Shown here piece after piece: positions 49,047 through 57,929 of a stretch of DNA of 64,000 nt. The stretch covers positions 992,001-1,056,000 of the forward strand of contig CAVTEI010000003.1 of assembly GCA_963733765.1 (NCBI GenBank), given 5' to 3'. The stretch comes from DATKAS01 sp963733765 (GTDB taxonomy: Bacteria; Actinomycetota; Acidimicrobiia; Acidimicrobiales; DATKAS01). Position 1 is the first letter of the stretch, and each line of letters begins with the position of its first letter. The notes under the pieces are model-generated. The model was not told the origin of the DNA, made no database searches, and saw only the letters and a list, made by a program, of their open reading frames with translations. The position numbers and the translations under genes were made by a program.

Positions 49047-49907
49047 TCAGGGAGCCAGACCGAGGTTGGCGTAGATCTCGCGGGTCGCGGTCGACCGGTT
49101 GAGTGTGTAGAAGTGGAGCCCGGGGGCGCCTCGCTCGAGGAGCTGTCGGGCCAGCTCGGTGGCCGCGTCGACGCCGACCCGACGGACCTGGTCTGGATCG
49201 TCGGCCACGGCTTCGAGCTGCTCGGTCAGCCAGGCCGGGATCGCCGCCCCCGACAGCTGGGCCATCCGGGCGACCGATGCGATGTTCGTGATCGGCATGA
49301 CGCCGGGGATCACTGGCTTGTCGACCTGCCGTGCGGCGAGATCATCGACGAGGCGAAGGTAGGGCTCGACCTCGAAGAAGAACTGGGTGATCGCGAAGTC
49401 GGCGGCACGGAGCTTGGCGGCGAGGTGATCACGGTCGGTCTCGGGGTCGGCCGACCGAGGATGTACCTCGGGATGGGCGGCCACGCCGACCGAGAAGCGG
49501 CCGGAATCCCGGACGTGCTCGACAAGGTCGATCGCGTACCCGTACTCGCTCGGTGCGGCCATGGCCGGATCCGACGGCGGGTCGCCGGCGAGGGCGAGGA
49601 TGTTCTCGACGCCCACGGCGTCGTACGCGTCGAGGATCTCTGTGATGTGGGCGCGGGTGTGGCCGACGCACGTGAGGTGCGCCATCGGGGTCACCGGAGT
49701 CTCCTTGCGGATCCACGCGACCGCCTCGTGGGTTCTGACGCGGGTGCCGCCGCCCGCGCCATAGGTGACGGAGACGAACGACGGGTTCAGCGGATCGAGT
49801 TCCGCGATCGTGCGTCCGAGCGTCAGCCATCCCGCTTCGGTGCCCGGCGGCGAGAACTCGAACGAGTAGGTGCGGCCCGCAGCAAGCAGGTCGGCGATGC
49901 GAGCCAT
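49047..49907 (-). CDS. metF: Methylenetetrahydrofolate reductase
   Basis: MetF makes 5-methyl-THF for methionine synthesis. The 286-aa FAD-dependent TIM barrel has YSFEFSPPGTEAG with the catalytic Glu, FVSVTYGAGGG, HLTCVGHTRAHI, ILALAGDPP, and the C-terminal GAPGLHFYTLNRS. The ATG at 49907 follows a TACGCT box by seven bases. Two hairpins lie upstream. Confidence 0.93.
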   Translation of the reverse strand: MARIADLLAAGRTYSFEFSPPGTEAGWLTLGRTIAELDPLNPSFVSVTYGAGGGTRVRTHEAVAWIRKETPVTPMAHLTCVGHTRAHITEILDAYDAVGVENILALAGDPPSDPAMAAPSEYGYAIDLVEHVRDSGRFSVGVAAHPEVHPRSADPETDRDHLAAKLRAADFAITQFFFEVEPYLRLVDDLAARQVDKPVIPGVMPITNIASVARMAQLSGAAIPAWLTEQLEAVADDPDQVRRVGVDAATELARQLLERGAPGLHFYTLNRSTATREIYANLGLAP

Positions 49908-49914
49908 CGCGTAC

Positions 49915-49920
49915 AGCGTA
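49915..49920 (-). promoter_or_regulatory. Leaderless -10 box for metF
   Basis: TACGCT on the minus strand, seven bases before the metF ATG. Confidence 0.45.
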
Positions 49921-49947
49921 CGGGTCGCATGCCCGGGGACTCGCGCG

Positions 49948-49973
49948 TGGCGCCCGCTGATCAGCGGGCGCCA
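49948..49973 (-). terminator. 26-bp perfect palindrome upstream of metF
   Basis: TGGCGCCCGCTGA is followed at once by its reverse complement. It may terminate the GH2 transcript or be an operator for metF. Confidence 0.5.
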
Positions 49974-50022
49974 GATGCAAGTGCGCGACCGCGAGGCGCA
50001 TGCGCGGCGCGACTTGACGCTG

Positions 50023-50044
50023 AGCGCGCCCGTTTGGGCGCGCT
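50023..50044 (-). terminator. Terminator hairpin after the GH2 gene
   Basis: AGCGCGCCC and GGGCGCGCT form a perfect 9-bp stem with a four-base loop, 27 bases after the GH2 stop. Confidence 0.6.
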
Positions 50045-50070
50045 GACGGTCGAGTTGGCGGCGCCGCTGG

Positions 50071-52224
50071 TCAGGCGGGGCGGCGGACGGTGGAGCGGTA
50101 GCGATTCGTGACGGCGAGGTCGCCGCAGACGAGGTCAAGGTCGAGGTCCATCGCGCCGGGGGCGTCGGGCACCATCGCCGAGACCGTTCCCACGCGCACG
50201 CAGTCGTCCGCGGGCACATCGCCTTGCCAACGCCAGGTGTGATGGCCGCCCGCCCACACGAGCCGCGCGGTCACAACCGCCTCCGACAACGCGGTGCGGA
50301 GGTCGCTCACCACATGCACGTCGAGTGCGAGCGAATCGCCGGGCGCGACGACAGCGGGCGGCCGCTCCGCGACGACGATGACGGGCCGGCACGCATCGAC
50401 CAGCGCCTGGAACCCCGCCTTCGGCTGGCGATCGTGCCCGAGCACCGACCACGTCACGCCCGGATACGCGTCAGCGAACATGAAGTGGGCGAAACCTCCC
50501 GTCGGCCGGTACTTCAGGCGGCGCAACGTCTCGATGTGGTGCTTGATGACCGTCGACTGGTACACCTGCGTCGCTCGGCGCCACGCGTCGAACGACGCGT
50601 AGTCCTCCGGCGGCACGTACCGATCGAACATCGCCTTCTGCAGCGCGTGCTTCCGGCCGACGTGTTCCCAGTCGAGATCGGGCCACTTCTCCGGATCGAG
50701 GAACTCCGCGTCGGCGGGCACCGCCTGCGCCCCGAACTCGCTCACGAAGCGGGCCATGCGCGGGATGCGCGCGCAGAAGCGGGCGAAGTCACGCTCGTCG
50801 CCGTTGTACCAGCCGTAGTAGACGTGCGTGTCGGTGCCATCGAGCTTCGGCAAGTGCGGCACGACCCCGGAGTGGGCGACGACCGGACGAGTGCCGTCGA
50901 CTTTCTCGAACGCCCCCTTCACGGCGCGGTCGAGCACACTGCGATTGAACGTCGGGAGCTGCTGACCGACCGCGTACTTGAACGCGAACCTCTTCGGGTC
51001 CATGGCGGCTGACTGCTCGACGTCGACCGCGACCGGGACGTTGTGGCCGCACCAGATCACGATCGACGGATGGTGCCCGAGCAGATCGACGGCCTTCCGC
51101 GCTTGCCGGATCGCCTGCTTGCGCACGCTCCGCGCGTAGCCCCACTGCAGCGGCATGTCCTGCCACAGCAACAGTCCCGCTTCGTCCGCCCTGTCGTACA
51201 GTTCGGGACGCCCGATGTGTGCGTGCACGCGCAACAGATCGAGGCCCGCATCGACAGCGAGGTCGACATCTCGCGCGACCTCCTCGGACGTCGCCTCGCC
51301 GAGCTCCATTCGCGTCGGACCCTGGTTCGAGCCCTTGAGAAACAGGCGCTCGCCGTTGATCGACATGATCCAGTCCCGCATCGCCACCGATCGGATGCCG
51401 GCGCGCACCTGGCGTCGGTGACTCACTTCGTCACCGAGCGCGACCTCGACCTTCACGTCGTGGAGCGTCTGGTCTCCCATCGCCCGCGGCCACCACAGCG
51501 ACGGGTTCTCCACCCGCACCGTCCACTCCACTCGGTTGACCCCGACCGCCAGCGACTGCTCGACGGAGCTCTCCGCGAGGTCCCCGATCGTCGTTCGCAC
51601 CGTCACGGTGCGGGCCTCGTCGCTGTCGAGGTCGGCGACGAACGCGAAGTGCGCCCGGTTGGCGTTGGCATCGGCGTCGCGGCACAGCAGCCGCAACCGG
51701 CTGATCCGCACCGGCCCCGTTCGCTCGAGCCTGACGTCACGCCAGATGCCGCCCGGGTTCCAATCCGGATCGATGCAGTCCCAGTGCTGGAAGACGCCGG
51801 TCAGGTTCCGCTTCGCCGTGCGATCAGATTGCCGCGCGCACGCGACCTCCATTGCGAGGAGGTGCTCGGCGCGGCCCGCCACATGCTCGGTGACGTCGAA
51901 CTCGTGCGGGAAGAAGTAGCCCTCGGTGTCCCCGAGGTAGGTGCCGTCGAGCCAGACGTCACCGAGGTAGAAGATCCCGTCGAACACCAGCCAGCTCCGC
52001 ACGCTGGCGCCGGAGCCCCCGTCGTCGGGTGAATCGAACCAGCGGCGGTGCAGCAACGGACCATCCGACCCGGCGAACGCCTCGTGCGTGCGCCAATGAC
52101 CCGGGATGGAGACGGGCTCCCACTCGCGATCGTCGTACGACGGTTCGAAGAACGCGCGCCGGGTCGACTCGTCGGCGATCGTCGCGGCCCACGTCCCGGA
52201 GAGATCGATCCCAGGATGGTCCAT
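50071..52224 (-). CDS. Glycoside hydrolase family 2 protein lacking the usual acid/base Glu
   Basis: A 717-aa protein with the GH2 order: jelly-roll sugar-binding domain (WRTHEAFAGSDGPLLHRRWF; VWLDGTYLGDTEGYFFPHEFDVT), immunoglobulin-like domain (about 190-280), TIM barrel (LFLKGSNQGPTRMELGEATSEEVARDVDLA...) and a C-terminal beta domain. It is closest in pattern to beta-mannosidases. The nucleophile is present in RFVSEFGAQA. At the acid/base site, where relatives have an Asn-Glu after IxxWCGHN, this protein has IVIWCGHNVPVAV, so Glu is replaced by Val. No signal peptide. Activity is therefore doubtful. Confidence 0.82.
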   Translation of the reverse strand: MDHPGIDLSGTWAATIADESTRRAFFEPSYDDREWEPVSIPGHWRTHEAFAGSDGPLLHRRWFDSPDDGGSGASVRSWLVFDGIFYLGDVWLDGTYLGDTEGYFFPHEFDVTEHVAGRAEHLLAMEVACARQSDRTAKRNLTGVFQHWDCIDPDWNPGGIWRDVRLERTGPVRISRLRLLCRDADANANRAHFAFVADLDSDEARTVTVRTTIGDLAESSVEQSLAVGVNRVEWTVRVENPSLWWPRAMGDQTLHDVKVEVALGDEVSHRRQVRAGIRSVAMRDWIMSINGERLFLKGSNQGPTRMELGEATSEEVARDVDLAVDAGLDLLRVHAHIGRPELYDRADEAGLLLWQDMPLQWGYARSVRKQAIRQARKAVDLLGHHPSIVIWCGHNVPVAVDVEQSAAMDPKRFAFKYAVGQQLPTFNRSVLDRAVKGAFEKVDGTRPVVAHSGVVPHLPKLDGTDTHVYYGWYNGDERDFARFCARIPRMARFVSEFGAQAVPADAEFLDPEKWPDLDWEHVGRKHALQKAMFDRYVPPEDYASFDAWRRATQVYQSTVIKHHIETLRRLKYRPTGGFAHFMFADAYPGVTWSVLGHDRQPKAGFQALVDACRPVIVVAERPPAVVAPGDSLALDVHVVSDLRTALSEAVVTARLVWAGGHHTWRWQGDVPADDCVRVGTVSAMVPDAPGAMDLDLDLVCGDLAVTNRYRSTVRRPA

Positions 52225-52283
52225 GCCGGCCAGAGGGTATCGGCCGGTCGGGACGGCCTGCGCCGGGTGTCGCCGTGCGGCGG

Positions 52284-52289
52284 TAGGTT
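52284..52289 (+). promoter_or_regulatory. Leaderless -10 box for the MoxR-type ATPase
   Basis: TAGGTT seven bases before the ATG at 52297. Confidence 0.5.
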
Positions 52290-52296
52290 GGCGCCC

Positions 52297-53700
52297 ATGT
52301 CGTCACGTCCTGCCACCCTCGGTCAGCTGCGCGACGCGGGCTGGCAGTCAGTCCCCGTCAAAGAAGAGGTCCGACGCAACGCCATCGCGAAGATCGCCGC
52401 GGGTGAGCCGCTCGTCGAGAGAGTGATCGGGTACGAGGACACCGTTCTGCCGCAGCTCGAGAACGCGCTTCTGGCCGGCCACGACATCATCTTCTTGGGG
52501 GAGCGCGGGCAGGCGAAGACGCGGATCATTCGTTCCCTCACCTCGCTGCTCGACGAATGGCTACCGATCGTCGCCGGCAGCGAGATCAACGACGATCCCT
52601 ACCATCCTGTGTCGCAGCACGCGCGCGACCTCATCCGAGAGCGCGGCGACGACACGCCCATCGACTGGGTGCACCGCGACGATCGCTTCGGCGAGAAGCT
52701 CGCGACCCCCGACACCTCGATCGCCGATCTCATCGGCGAGGTCGATCCCATCAAGGTGGCCGAGGGTCGCTACCTGTCCGACGAGCTGACGCTGCACTAC
52801 GGCCTCGTCCCCCGCACGAATCGGGGCATCTTCGCTATCAACGAGCTGCCCGACCTCGCCGAACGCATCCAGGTCGGCCTCCTCAACGTGCTCGAGGAGC
52901 GCGACGTGCAGGTGCGCGGCTACAAGATCCGGCTGCCGCTCGATCTCATGCTCGTCGCGTCGGCCAACCCCGAGGACTACACGAACCGTGGCCGCATCAT
53001 CACGCCGCTGAAAGACCGCTTCGGCAGCCAGATCCGCACGCACTACCCACTCGACGTCGAGACCGAGTCGGGCATCGTGCAACAAGAGGCGCGCTCGTTC
53101 GATATGACGGGGCTTCGGGTGCACGTGCCCGAGTACATGGGCGAGGTCGTGTCCACGCTGTCGCAGCTCGCTCGGCAGAGCCCGCACATCAACCAGCGGT
53201 CCGGTGTGTCAGTGCGTCTCAGCGTGTCGAACTACGAGACGTTGTCCGCGAACGCGGTGCGTCGTGCGCTGCGTCACGGCGAGCGCGACGTCGTGCCGCG
53301 GGTGTCCGACCTCGAAGCCCTCGCGGCGTCGACATCCGGCAAGGTCGAGATCGAGAGTCTCGAGGAGGGGCGCGACGGCTCGATCATCGAGAACCTCGTG
53401 AAGGCCTCGATCCTCACCGTGTTCAAGAACCGGTTCAGCCCCGACAAGCTGCGTGATGTCATCACCGCGTTCGACGAGGGTCTCATCGCACACGTCGGCG
53501 AGGACGTGACGTCGGCCGACGAGGCCGACCTGCTCGCAAAGGTGCCAAGTCTGCGCGAGCCGGTGTCGTCACTGACGGACGACGAGAGCCCGGCTGCGGT
53601 TGCCAGCGCGGTCGAGTTCCTGCTCGAAGGCCTGCACTTGTCGAAGCGTCTCAACAAGGACGCCTCGGGCGCCCGCGCCACCTACCGAAGCCGCGGCTGA
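52297..53700 (+). CDS. MoxR/magnesium-chelatase-like AAA+ ATPase
   Basis: A 467-aa AAA+ protein. Walker A is FLGERGQAKTR (about 67-76), Walker B and following loop are GIFAINELPDLAERIQVGLLNVLEERDVQVRGY, and the sensor is MLVASANPEDYTNRGRII. The C-terminal helical lid is longer than in short MoxR proteins. These ATPases work with VWA-domain partners in metal insertion or protein maturation; the VWA gene lies 870 bases downstream on the same strand. Confidence 0.85.
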   Translation: MSSRPATLGQLRDAGWQSVPVKEEVRRNAIAKIAAGEPLVERVIGYEDTVLPQLENALLAGHDIIFLGERGQAKTRIIRSLTSLLDEWLPIVAGSEINDDPYHPVSQHARDLIRERGDDTPIDWVHRDDRFGEKLATPDTSIADLIGEVDPIKVAEGRYLSDELTLHYGLVPRTNRGIFAINELPDLAERIQVGLLNVLEERDVQVRGYKIRLPLDLMLVASANPEDYTNRGRIITPLKDRFGSQIRTHYPLDVETESGIVQQEARSFDMTGLRVHVPEYMGEVVSTLSQLARQSPHINQRSGVSVRLSVSNYETLSANAVRRALRHGERDVVPRVSDLEALAASTSGKVEIESLEEGRDGSIIENLVKASILTVFKNRFSPDKLRDVITAFDEGLIAHVGEDVTSADEADLLAKVPSLREPVSSLTDDESPAAVASAVEFLLEGLHLSKRLNKDASGARATYRSRG

Positions 53701-53712
53701 CCACCGCCGCTC

Positions 53713-54474
53713 TCAGCTGTCGGTCGTCGCCGTCACCGAGGTCTCGCTCGGGAGCGTGGTCAAGCGCGCGACGAGGGCGTCGACGACTGCATCCTCATCC
53801 GCCTGCACCGTCGGGGTACCGGGGTTCGCGAACCACAGGGCGAGCAGCGCGCGATCGACCTGCACGACGGTGAAGTCGGCCACGAAGTCCTCGTTCGCGC
53901 CCCGGGCCGGGTAGGTGAGGTTCACTCTGGTCGAGGTGCTGTCACCGGCGCTCACGTCCATGTCGAGCGCCGACGTGCCCGCGGTCTCGATTGGCGCATT
54001 CGCGCGGAAGTCGATCGTGTTCTGCGCGACGCACGTCGTGAACTCGGGCGTCTTCGAGAGCTCGTACAGACTTGCCGCGACAGCGGGGTCGGTCGTCACG
54101 AGCGCGTTCGATGCGGCGAACGCGCCGTTGGGACGTGTGAATCGGGGTGAGCCGGCGTCGGCCGAGATCGTCGCGGCGTCGAGCTCGCTTCCCTGCGCGG
54201 CAGCGAGGCAGGTCTGGAAGGGGAGGCCCATCGTGGGCTTGTCCGCGCCCGCTTGGCGGATCTCCCGCCACTCCGGCCCGAAGTCAGGTCGGAAGAAGTT
54301 GCTGCGCAACGCCCAGGCTTGATCCTCGATCTTCAGCTGCGCGGCGAGCACGTCGTCGCTTGCGTCCTCGTTCGCCTCAGGCGAGCCGACTCGGAAGCCA
54401 CAGCCGGTCAGGCCGACCGCGAGCGCGCAGAAGACGAAGATCACCGCCGGGATTCGCCACCGCACCTGCGGCAT
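53713..54474 (-). CDS. Predicted lipoprotein of 253 aa, function unknown
   Basis: The N terminus is a lipoprotein signal: basic start, hydrophobic VIFVFCALAVGL and lipobox LTGC. The mature part is acidic with no recognised domain; two cysteines (FQTCLAAAQ and FTTCVAQ) could form a disulfide. It lies on the opposite strand between the MoxR ATPase and VWA genes, so a shared role is possible but not shown. Confidence 0.65.
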   Translation of the reverse strand: MPQVRWRIPAVIFVFCALAVGLTGCGFRVGSPEANEDASDDVLAAQLKIEDQAWALRSNFFRPDFGPEWREIRQAGADKPTMGLPFQTCLAAAQGSELDAATISADAGSPRFTRPNGAFAASNALVTTDPAVAASLYELSKTPEFTTCVAQNTIDFRANAPIETAGTSALDMDVSAGDSTSTRVNLTYPARGANEDFVADFTVVQVDRALLALWFANPGTPTVQADEDAVVDALVARLTTLPSETSVTATTDS

Positions 54475-54555
54475 TTTACGAGAGGCCACCCTGATCTCAT
54501 CGGCACCCCGGCCGCTCGCTACAGCCTCTCGGGCGGTCCCGCGCCAGGCCGGGGG

Positions 54556-54561
54556 TAGCCT
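54556..54561 (+). promoter_or_regulatory. Leaderless -10 box for the VWA gene
   Basis: TAGCCT six bases before the ATG at 54568. Confidence 0.5.
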
Positions 54562-54567
54562 CCGTTC

Positions 54568-56580
54568 ATGACCGGACGGTTCAGCTATTCGCGGTGGGAC
54601 GGCACCCAAGTCGGCTTCGAGCTCGACGCTGACGCGGTGCTCTCCGAGATCACCGACGACCTGCTGTACCACGGCGACCTCAACAACGCCCTCCGGCGAA
54701 TGATGCAGTCGGGCTTCCGTGATCGGAACGGCGAGCGCCTCGAGGGCATCCGAGAGATGCTCGAGAAGCTGCGGCGCAAGCGCAGAGACGAACTCGAGCG
54801 GTACGACCTCGGCGGCGTGTACGACGACATCGCGCAAGAGCTGCGCGAGGTGGTCGAGCTCGAGCGCGACGCGCTCGACCAGCAGCTCGATCAAGCCCGG
54901 CAGTCGGGCGACCCGCGTCGCGAGGAGCTGGCGCAGCAAGCGACCGAGGAGCGTCACCTCCAGCTCGACATGTTGCCCCCCGACCTCGCCGGTCAGGTCC
55001 GCGACCTCCAGCAGTACGACTTCCAGTCACCCGAGGCGCGGCAGAAGTTCGAGGAGTTGCTCGACCAGCTCCGTCAGCAGCTCGCGCAGAGCTACTTCAA
55101 TCAGATGGCCGGCGCGATGAGCAACGTCGATCCCGCGCAGATGCAGCGGATGAAGGACATGCTCTCCGAGCTCAACGAGATGCTCGCCCAACGCGAGCGG
55201 GGAGAGGAGCCCGACTTCGAGGGCTTCATGCAGCGCTACGGCGACTTCTTCCCGGAGAACCCGCAGAACCTCGACGAGCTGCTCGAGATCATGGCGCAGC
55301 GCATGGCGGCGATGCAGTCGATGCTCAACTCGATGACGCCCGAGCAGCGCGCCCAGCTGCAGGGTCTCGCCGAACAGCTCTTGGAAGACATGGATCTGCG
55401 CTGGCAGGTCGATCAGCTCGGAGAGCACCTCCGCGGGCTGTTCCCCCAGATGGGCTGGGATCGCAAGTACGACTTCAGCGGACAGGACCCGCTCGGCTTC
55501 GCAGAGGCCGCAATGCTCATGGAGCAGCTCGGCGACATCGACCAGCTCGAGAACCTGCTCCGCGGTGCCACGAACCCCGGTGCCCTGGCTGAGGTCGACA
55601 TCGACAAGGCCCGTGACCTGCTCGGCGACCAGTCCGCCCGCAGCCTCGAGCGCCTCGCCGAGCTCGCCAAGATGCTCGAACAGGCCGGCCTCATCGAGAA
55701 CAAGGAAGGGCGATACGAGCTGACGCCGAAGGGCATCCGCAAGATCGGCCAGAACGCGCTCTCCGACCTCTTCGCCAAGCTCGCCAAGGACAAGATGGGC
55801 AAGCACGAGCTCGAGCGCAGCGGCGTCGGGCACGAGCGCTCGTACGAGTCGAAGCCGTACGAGTTCGGCGATCCGTTCAACCTCGACATCCACCGCACGA
55901 TCCGCAACGCGATCCAACGCACGGGTGGCGGCACGCCGGTGCACCTCTCGCCCGACGACTTCGAGGTCGAGCGCACCGAGACGCTCGTGCGATCGAGCAC
56001 CGTGCTCATGCTCGACCTCTCGCTGTCGATGCCGATGCGCGACAACTTCCTCGCGGCGAAGAAGGTCGCGATGGCGTTGCACTCGCTGATCTCGAGTCAG
56101 TTCCCGCGCGACTTCCTCGGGATCGTCGGGTTCTCGGAGATCGCACGCGAGCTGAAGCCCGAGCAGCTGCCCGAGGTGTCGTGGGACTTCGTGTACGGCA
56201 CGAACATGCAGCACGGGTTCCTGCTCAGCCGGCGCATGCTCGCCCGCCAGTCGGGCACGAAGCAGATCATCATGATCACCGACGGCGAGCCGACCGCCCA
56301 CCTGTTGCCCGACGGGGAGGTGTTCTTCAACTACCCACCCGTGCAGGCGACGGTCGACGCCACCTTGAAGGAGGTGGCGCGCTGCACGCGGGAGGGCATC
56401 CGCATCAACACCTTCATGCTCGATGCCAACGGCTACCTGAAGGCTTTCGTCGAGAAGCTCACCCAGCTCAACCGGGGGAGAGCCTTCTTCACCACCCCGG
56501 AGACCCTCGGCGACTACGTCCTGGTCGATTTCATCGAGCAGAAGCGGGCCATGCGGGGCGGACGCAGCCGCACCGCCTGA
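54568..56580 (+). CDS. VWA-domain protein, partner of the MoxR-type ATPase
   Basis: A 670-aa protein with a long helical N-terminal region (about 1-440, rich in Gln, Glu and Met) and a C-terminal von Willebrand A domain. The metal site motif D-x-S-x-S is in LMLDLSLSMPMRD (Asp483), followed by GIVGFSEIAREL and IMITDGEPTAHL. It resembles the chelatase-type VWA proteins paired with AAA+ ATPases. The long helical part may be the client- or ATPase-binding region. No signal or membrane segment. Confidence 0.85.
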   Translation: MTGRFSYSRWDGTQVGFELDADAVLSEITDDLLYHGDLNNALRRMMQSGFRDRNGERLEGIREMLEKLRRKRRDELERYDLGGVYDDIAQELREVVELERDALDQQLDQARQSGDPRREELAQQATEERHLQLDMLPPDLAGQVRDLQQYDFQSPEARQKFEELLDQLRQQLAQSYFNQMAGAMSNVDPAQMQRMKDMLSELNEMLAQRERGEEPDFEGFMQRYGDFFPENPQNLDELLEIMAQRMAAMQSMLNSMTPEQRAQLQGLAEQLLEDMDLRWQVDQLGEHLRGLFPQMGWDRKYDFSGQDPLGFAEAAMLMEQLGDIDQLENLLRGATNPGALAEVDIDKARDLLGDQSARSLERLAELAKMLEQAGLIENKEGRYELTPKGIRKIGQNALSDLFAKLAKDKMGKHELERSGVGHERSYESKPYEFGDPFNLDIHRTIRNAIQRTGGGTPVHLSPDDFEVERTETLVRSSTVLMLDLSLSMPMRDNFLAAKKVAMALHSLISSQFPRDFLGIVGFSEIARELKPEQLPEVSWDFVYGTNMQHGFLLSRRMLARQSGTKQIIMITDGEPTAHLLPDGEVFFNYPPVQATVDATLKEVARCTREGIRINTFMLDANGYLKAFVEKLTQLNRGRAFFTTPETLGDYVLVDFIEQKRAMRGGRSRTA

Positions 56581-56677
56581 CTCCGAGATCCACCGAGATC
56601 GCGCGGAAAGTGGCTGATTGACCACGAAAGCGCAATCCCCCCTTGCGCGAGCGTGAAGTGGTAGGCGAAGATCACAT

Positions 56678-56693
56678 CGGTGTAACTACACGG
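56678..56693 (+). promoter_or_regulatory. Inverted repeat upstream of whiB
   Basis: CGGTGTAACTACACGG is a 16-bp imperfect palindrome (GTGTA/TACAC) 45 bases before the whiB start, in a 157-base intergenic region that otherwise shows only a GC-rich leader with a GGGAGG ribosome site. It could be an operator. Confidence 0.4.
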
Positions 56694-56737
56694 TTGCACT
56701 CTGAACCCGCCCGGCGGCGGGTAGGGAGGCCACACCG

Positions 56738-57013
56738 ATGAAGCGCATCGAGAGCGTGTTCGACCCCGAGGACCGTGGTTGGCAGGACTACGCCAACTGC
56801 CTCGGCGTCGATCCCGACCTGTTCTTCCCGGAGCGGGGAGCGTCGACCCGAGAGGCGAAGGAGGTGTGCCGCGGCTGCGTCGTGCGCATGCAGTGCCTCG
56901 AGTACGCGCTCGCCAACGGCGAGAAGTTCGGGATCTGGGGCGGCATGAGCGAGCGCGAGCGGCGCCGCATCCGCCGCCAGCGCGCCGCCGCGCGGCGCAC
57001 GGCCTCGGCCTAG
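56738..57013 (+). CDS. WhiB family iron-sulfur transcriptional regulator
   Basis: A 91-aa protein that should bind a [4Fe-4S] cluster through Cys21, Cys44, Cys47 and Cys53 (C-x22-C-x2-C-x5-C). The GIWGG turn and a basic C-terminal tail (SERERRRIRRQRAAARR) follow, as in WhiB proteins that bind sigma factor region 4 and DNA. Subfamily is not clear. It converges with the formiminotransferase gene, leaving three bases between them. Confidence 0.93.
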   Translation: MKRIESVFDPEDRGWQDYANCLGVDPDLFFPERGASTREAKEVCRGCVVRMQCLEYALANGEKFGIWGGMSERERRRIRRQRAAARRTASA

Positions 57014-57016
57014 CCA

Positions 57017-57815
57017 CTACGCCTGGCGCCAACCGCCGCGTTCCAACCGGGCCTCGATGGTCCGGTCAGCAGCAAGATCGAGCTCGGTCCACCGGTGCGC
57101 CGGCACCGATCGAAGGACCGACGCAGGAATCAGCCCGACAAGCTCGGCTCGGTCTACCGCGCACACCGCCGCCACGGCGTCGTACGCGTGAGCCGGACCG
57201 AACTCGTCCGGCGCGATCAGGTTGAGCGACACCTGGATGTGGTCGCCCAGCGGGAAAGCCAGGGCCCGGACGTGTGGGCTCCGCAGCCGCCGAGCCAGTT
57301 CCCGGGCGACGCCGAGGTCGGCGTCGAGGAGCCACAGGTTGTAGGCCACGAGCACCGGGCGAGCGCCTACGGCAGTTGCTCCGGCCGTCGGATGGGGCGC
57401 ACTGGGCCCGACGTCGGGAAGGACCGGGCCGAATGATCCCGAGCGAACCGCCGGAAGCGTGCGCTCGGGGCCGTACAGGAAGCAGGGGACATCCAAGGTC
57501 AACGCGGCCCAGCGCGGCGAATGCGTCGCGAGCTGCCACGGCCGCCTCGATCCCTAGGCCGTCGAGCGGCACGAACGGCACCACGTCGACGACCCCAAAA
57601 CGGGGATGGGCTCCCTGGTGGTCGCGGAGGTCGAGCCGGGCCACCGCCTCGACGGTCACCGCTCGCGGGGCCTCCTCTCCCACGAGCGTCAGGACCGAGC
57701 GGTTGTGGTCGGCGTCGCTGTGCAGGTCGAGCAGCGCCGTGCCCGCGACGGCCGCGATCGCCCCCACGAGGTCGTGCCGCCGCCCCTCACTGATGTTCAC
57801 GACGCACTCGAGCAC
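57017..57815 (-). pseudogene. Glutamate formiminotransferase-like protein, frame broken by one base
   Basis: The start MLECVVNISEGRRHDLVGAIAAVAGTALLDLHSDADHNRSVLTLVG and HQGAHPRFGVVDVVPFVPL are typical of the formiminotransferase N-terminal domain (FTCD). The continuation, in another frame, has LDVPCFLYG and VAYNLWLLDADLGVARELARRLR. The break is at about 57504-57514 (one extra base); repaired length about 265 aa. It lacks the cyclodeaminase domain. The reaction would be transfer of a formimino group to tetrahydrofolate. Confidence 0.8.
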
Positions 57816-57869
57816 CGAGGCCAGCCTGCCAGGGAGGTGCGGAAGGGCCGACCTGTACGCTCTCGCGCC

Positions 57870-57929
57870 GTGCCTCCCCCGTCGTTCCGGAAACCGGGAA
57901 CCGGGAGCGTCCGCTTGTCGTTGCGGTGA
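57870..57929 (+). CDS. Possible 19-codon leader peptide of the ECF sigma gene
   Basis: GTG 57870 lies eight bases after a TACGCT box (57856-57861), suiting a leaderless transcript. It opens VPPPSFRKPGTGSVRLSLR, whose TGA overlaps the sigma gene GTG (GTGA at 57926-57929). The PPP near its start is a known type of ribosome pause site. No homology evidence, so this is a prediction from layout only. Confidence 0.35.
   Translation: MPPPSFRKPGTGSVRLSLR
57896..57922 (+). promoter_or_regulatory. ECF-type promoter upstream of the sigma gene
   Basis: GGGAACC (57896-57902), 16-base spacer, CGTT (57919-57922). This matches actinobacterial ECF promoters (GGAAC/T with CGTT). Transcription would begin at or just after the annotated GTG at 57926, so translation from this promoter may use the GTG at 57965. 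Confidence 0.65.

Noticed and set aside
49908..50070. SAM or SAH riboswitch before metF
   Set aside because: The hairpins present do not show the conserved cores of those riboswitches, and the -10 box next to the ATG suggests a leaderless message.
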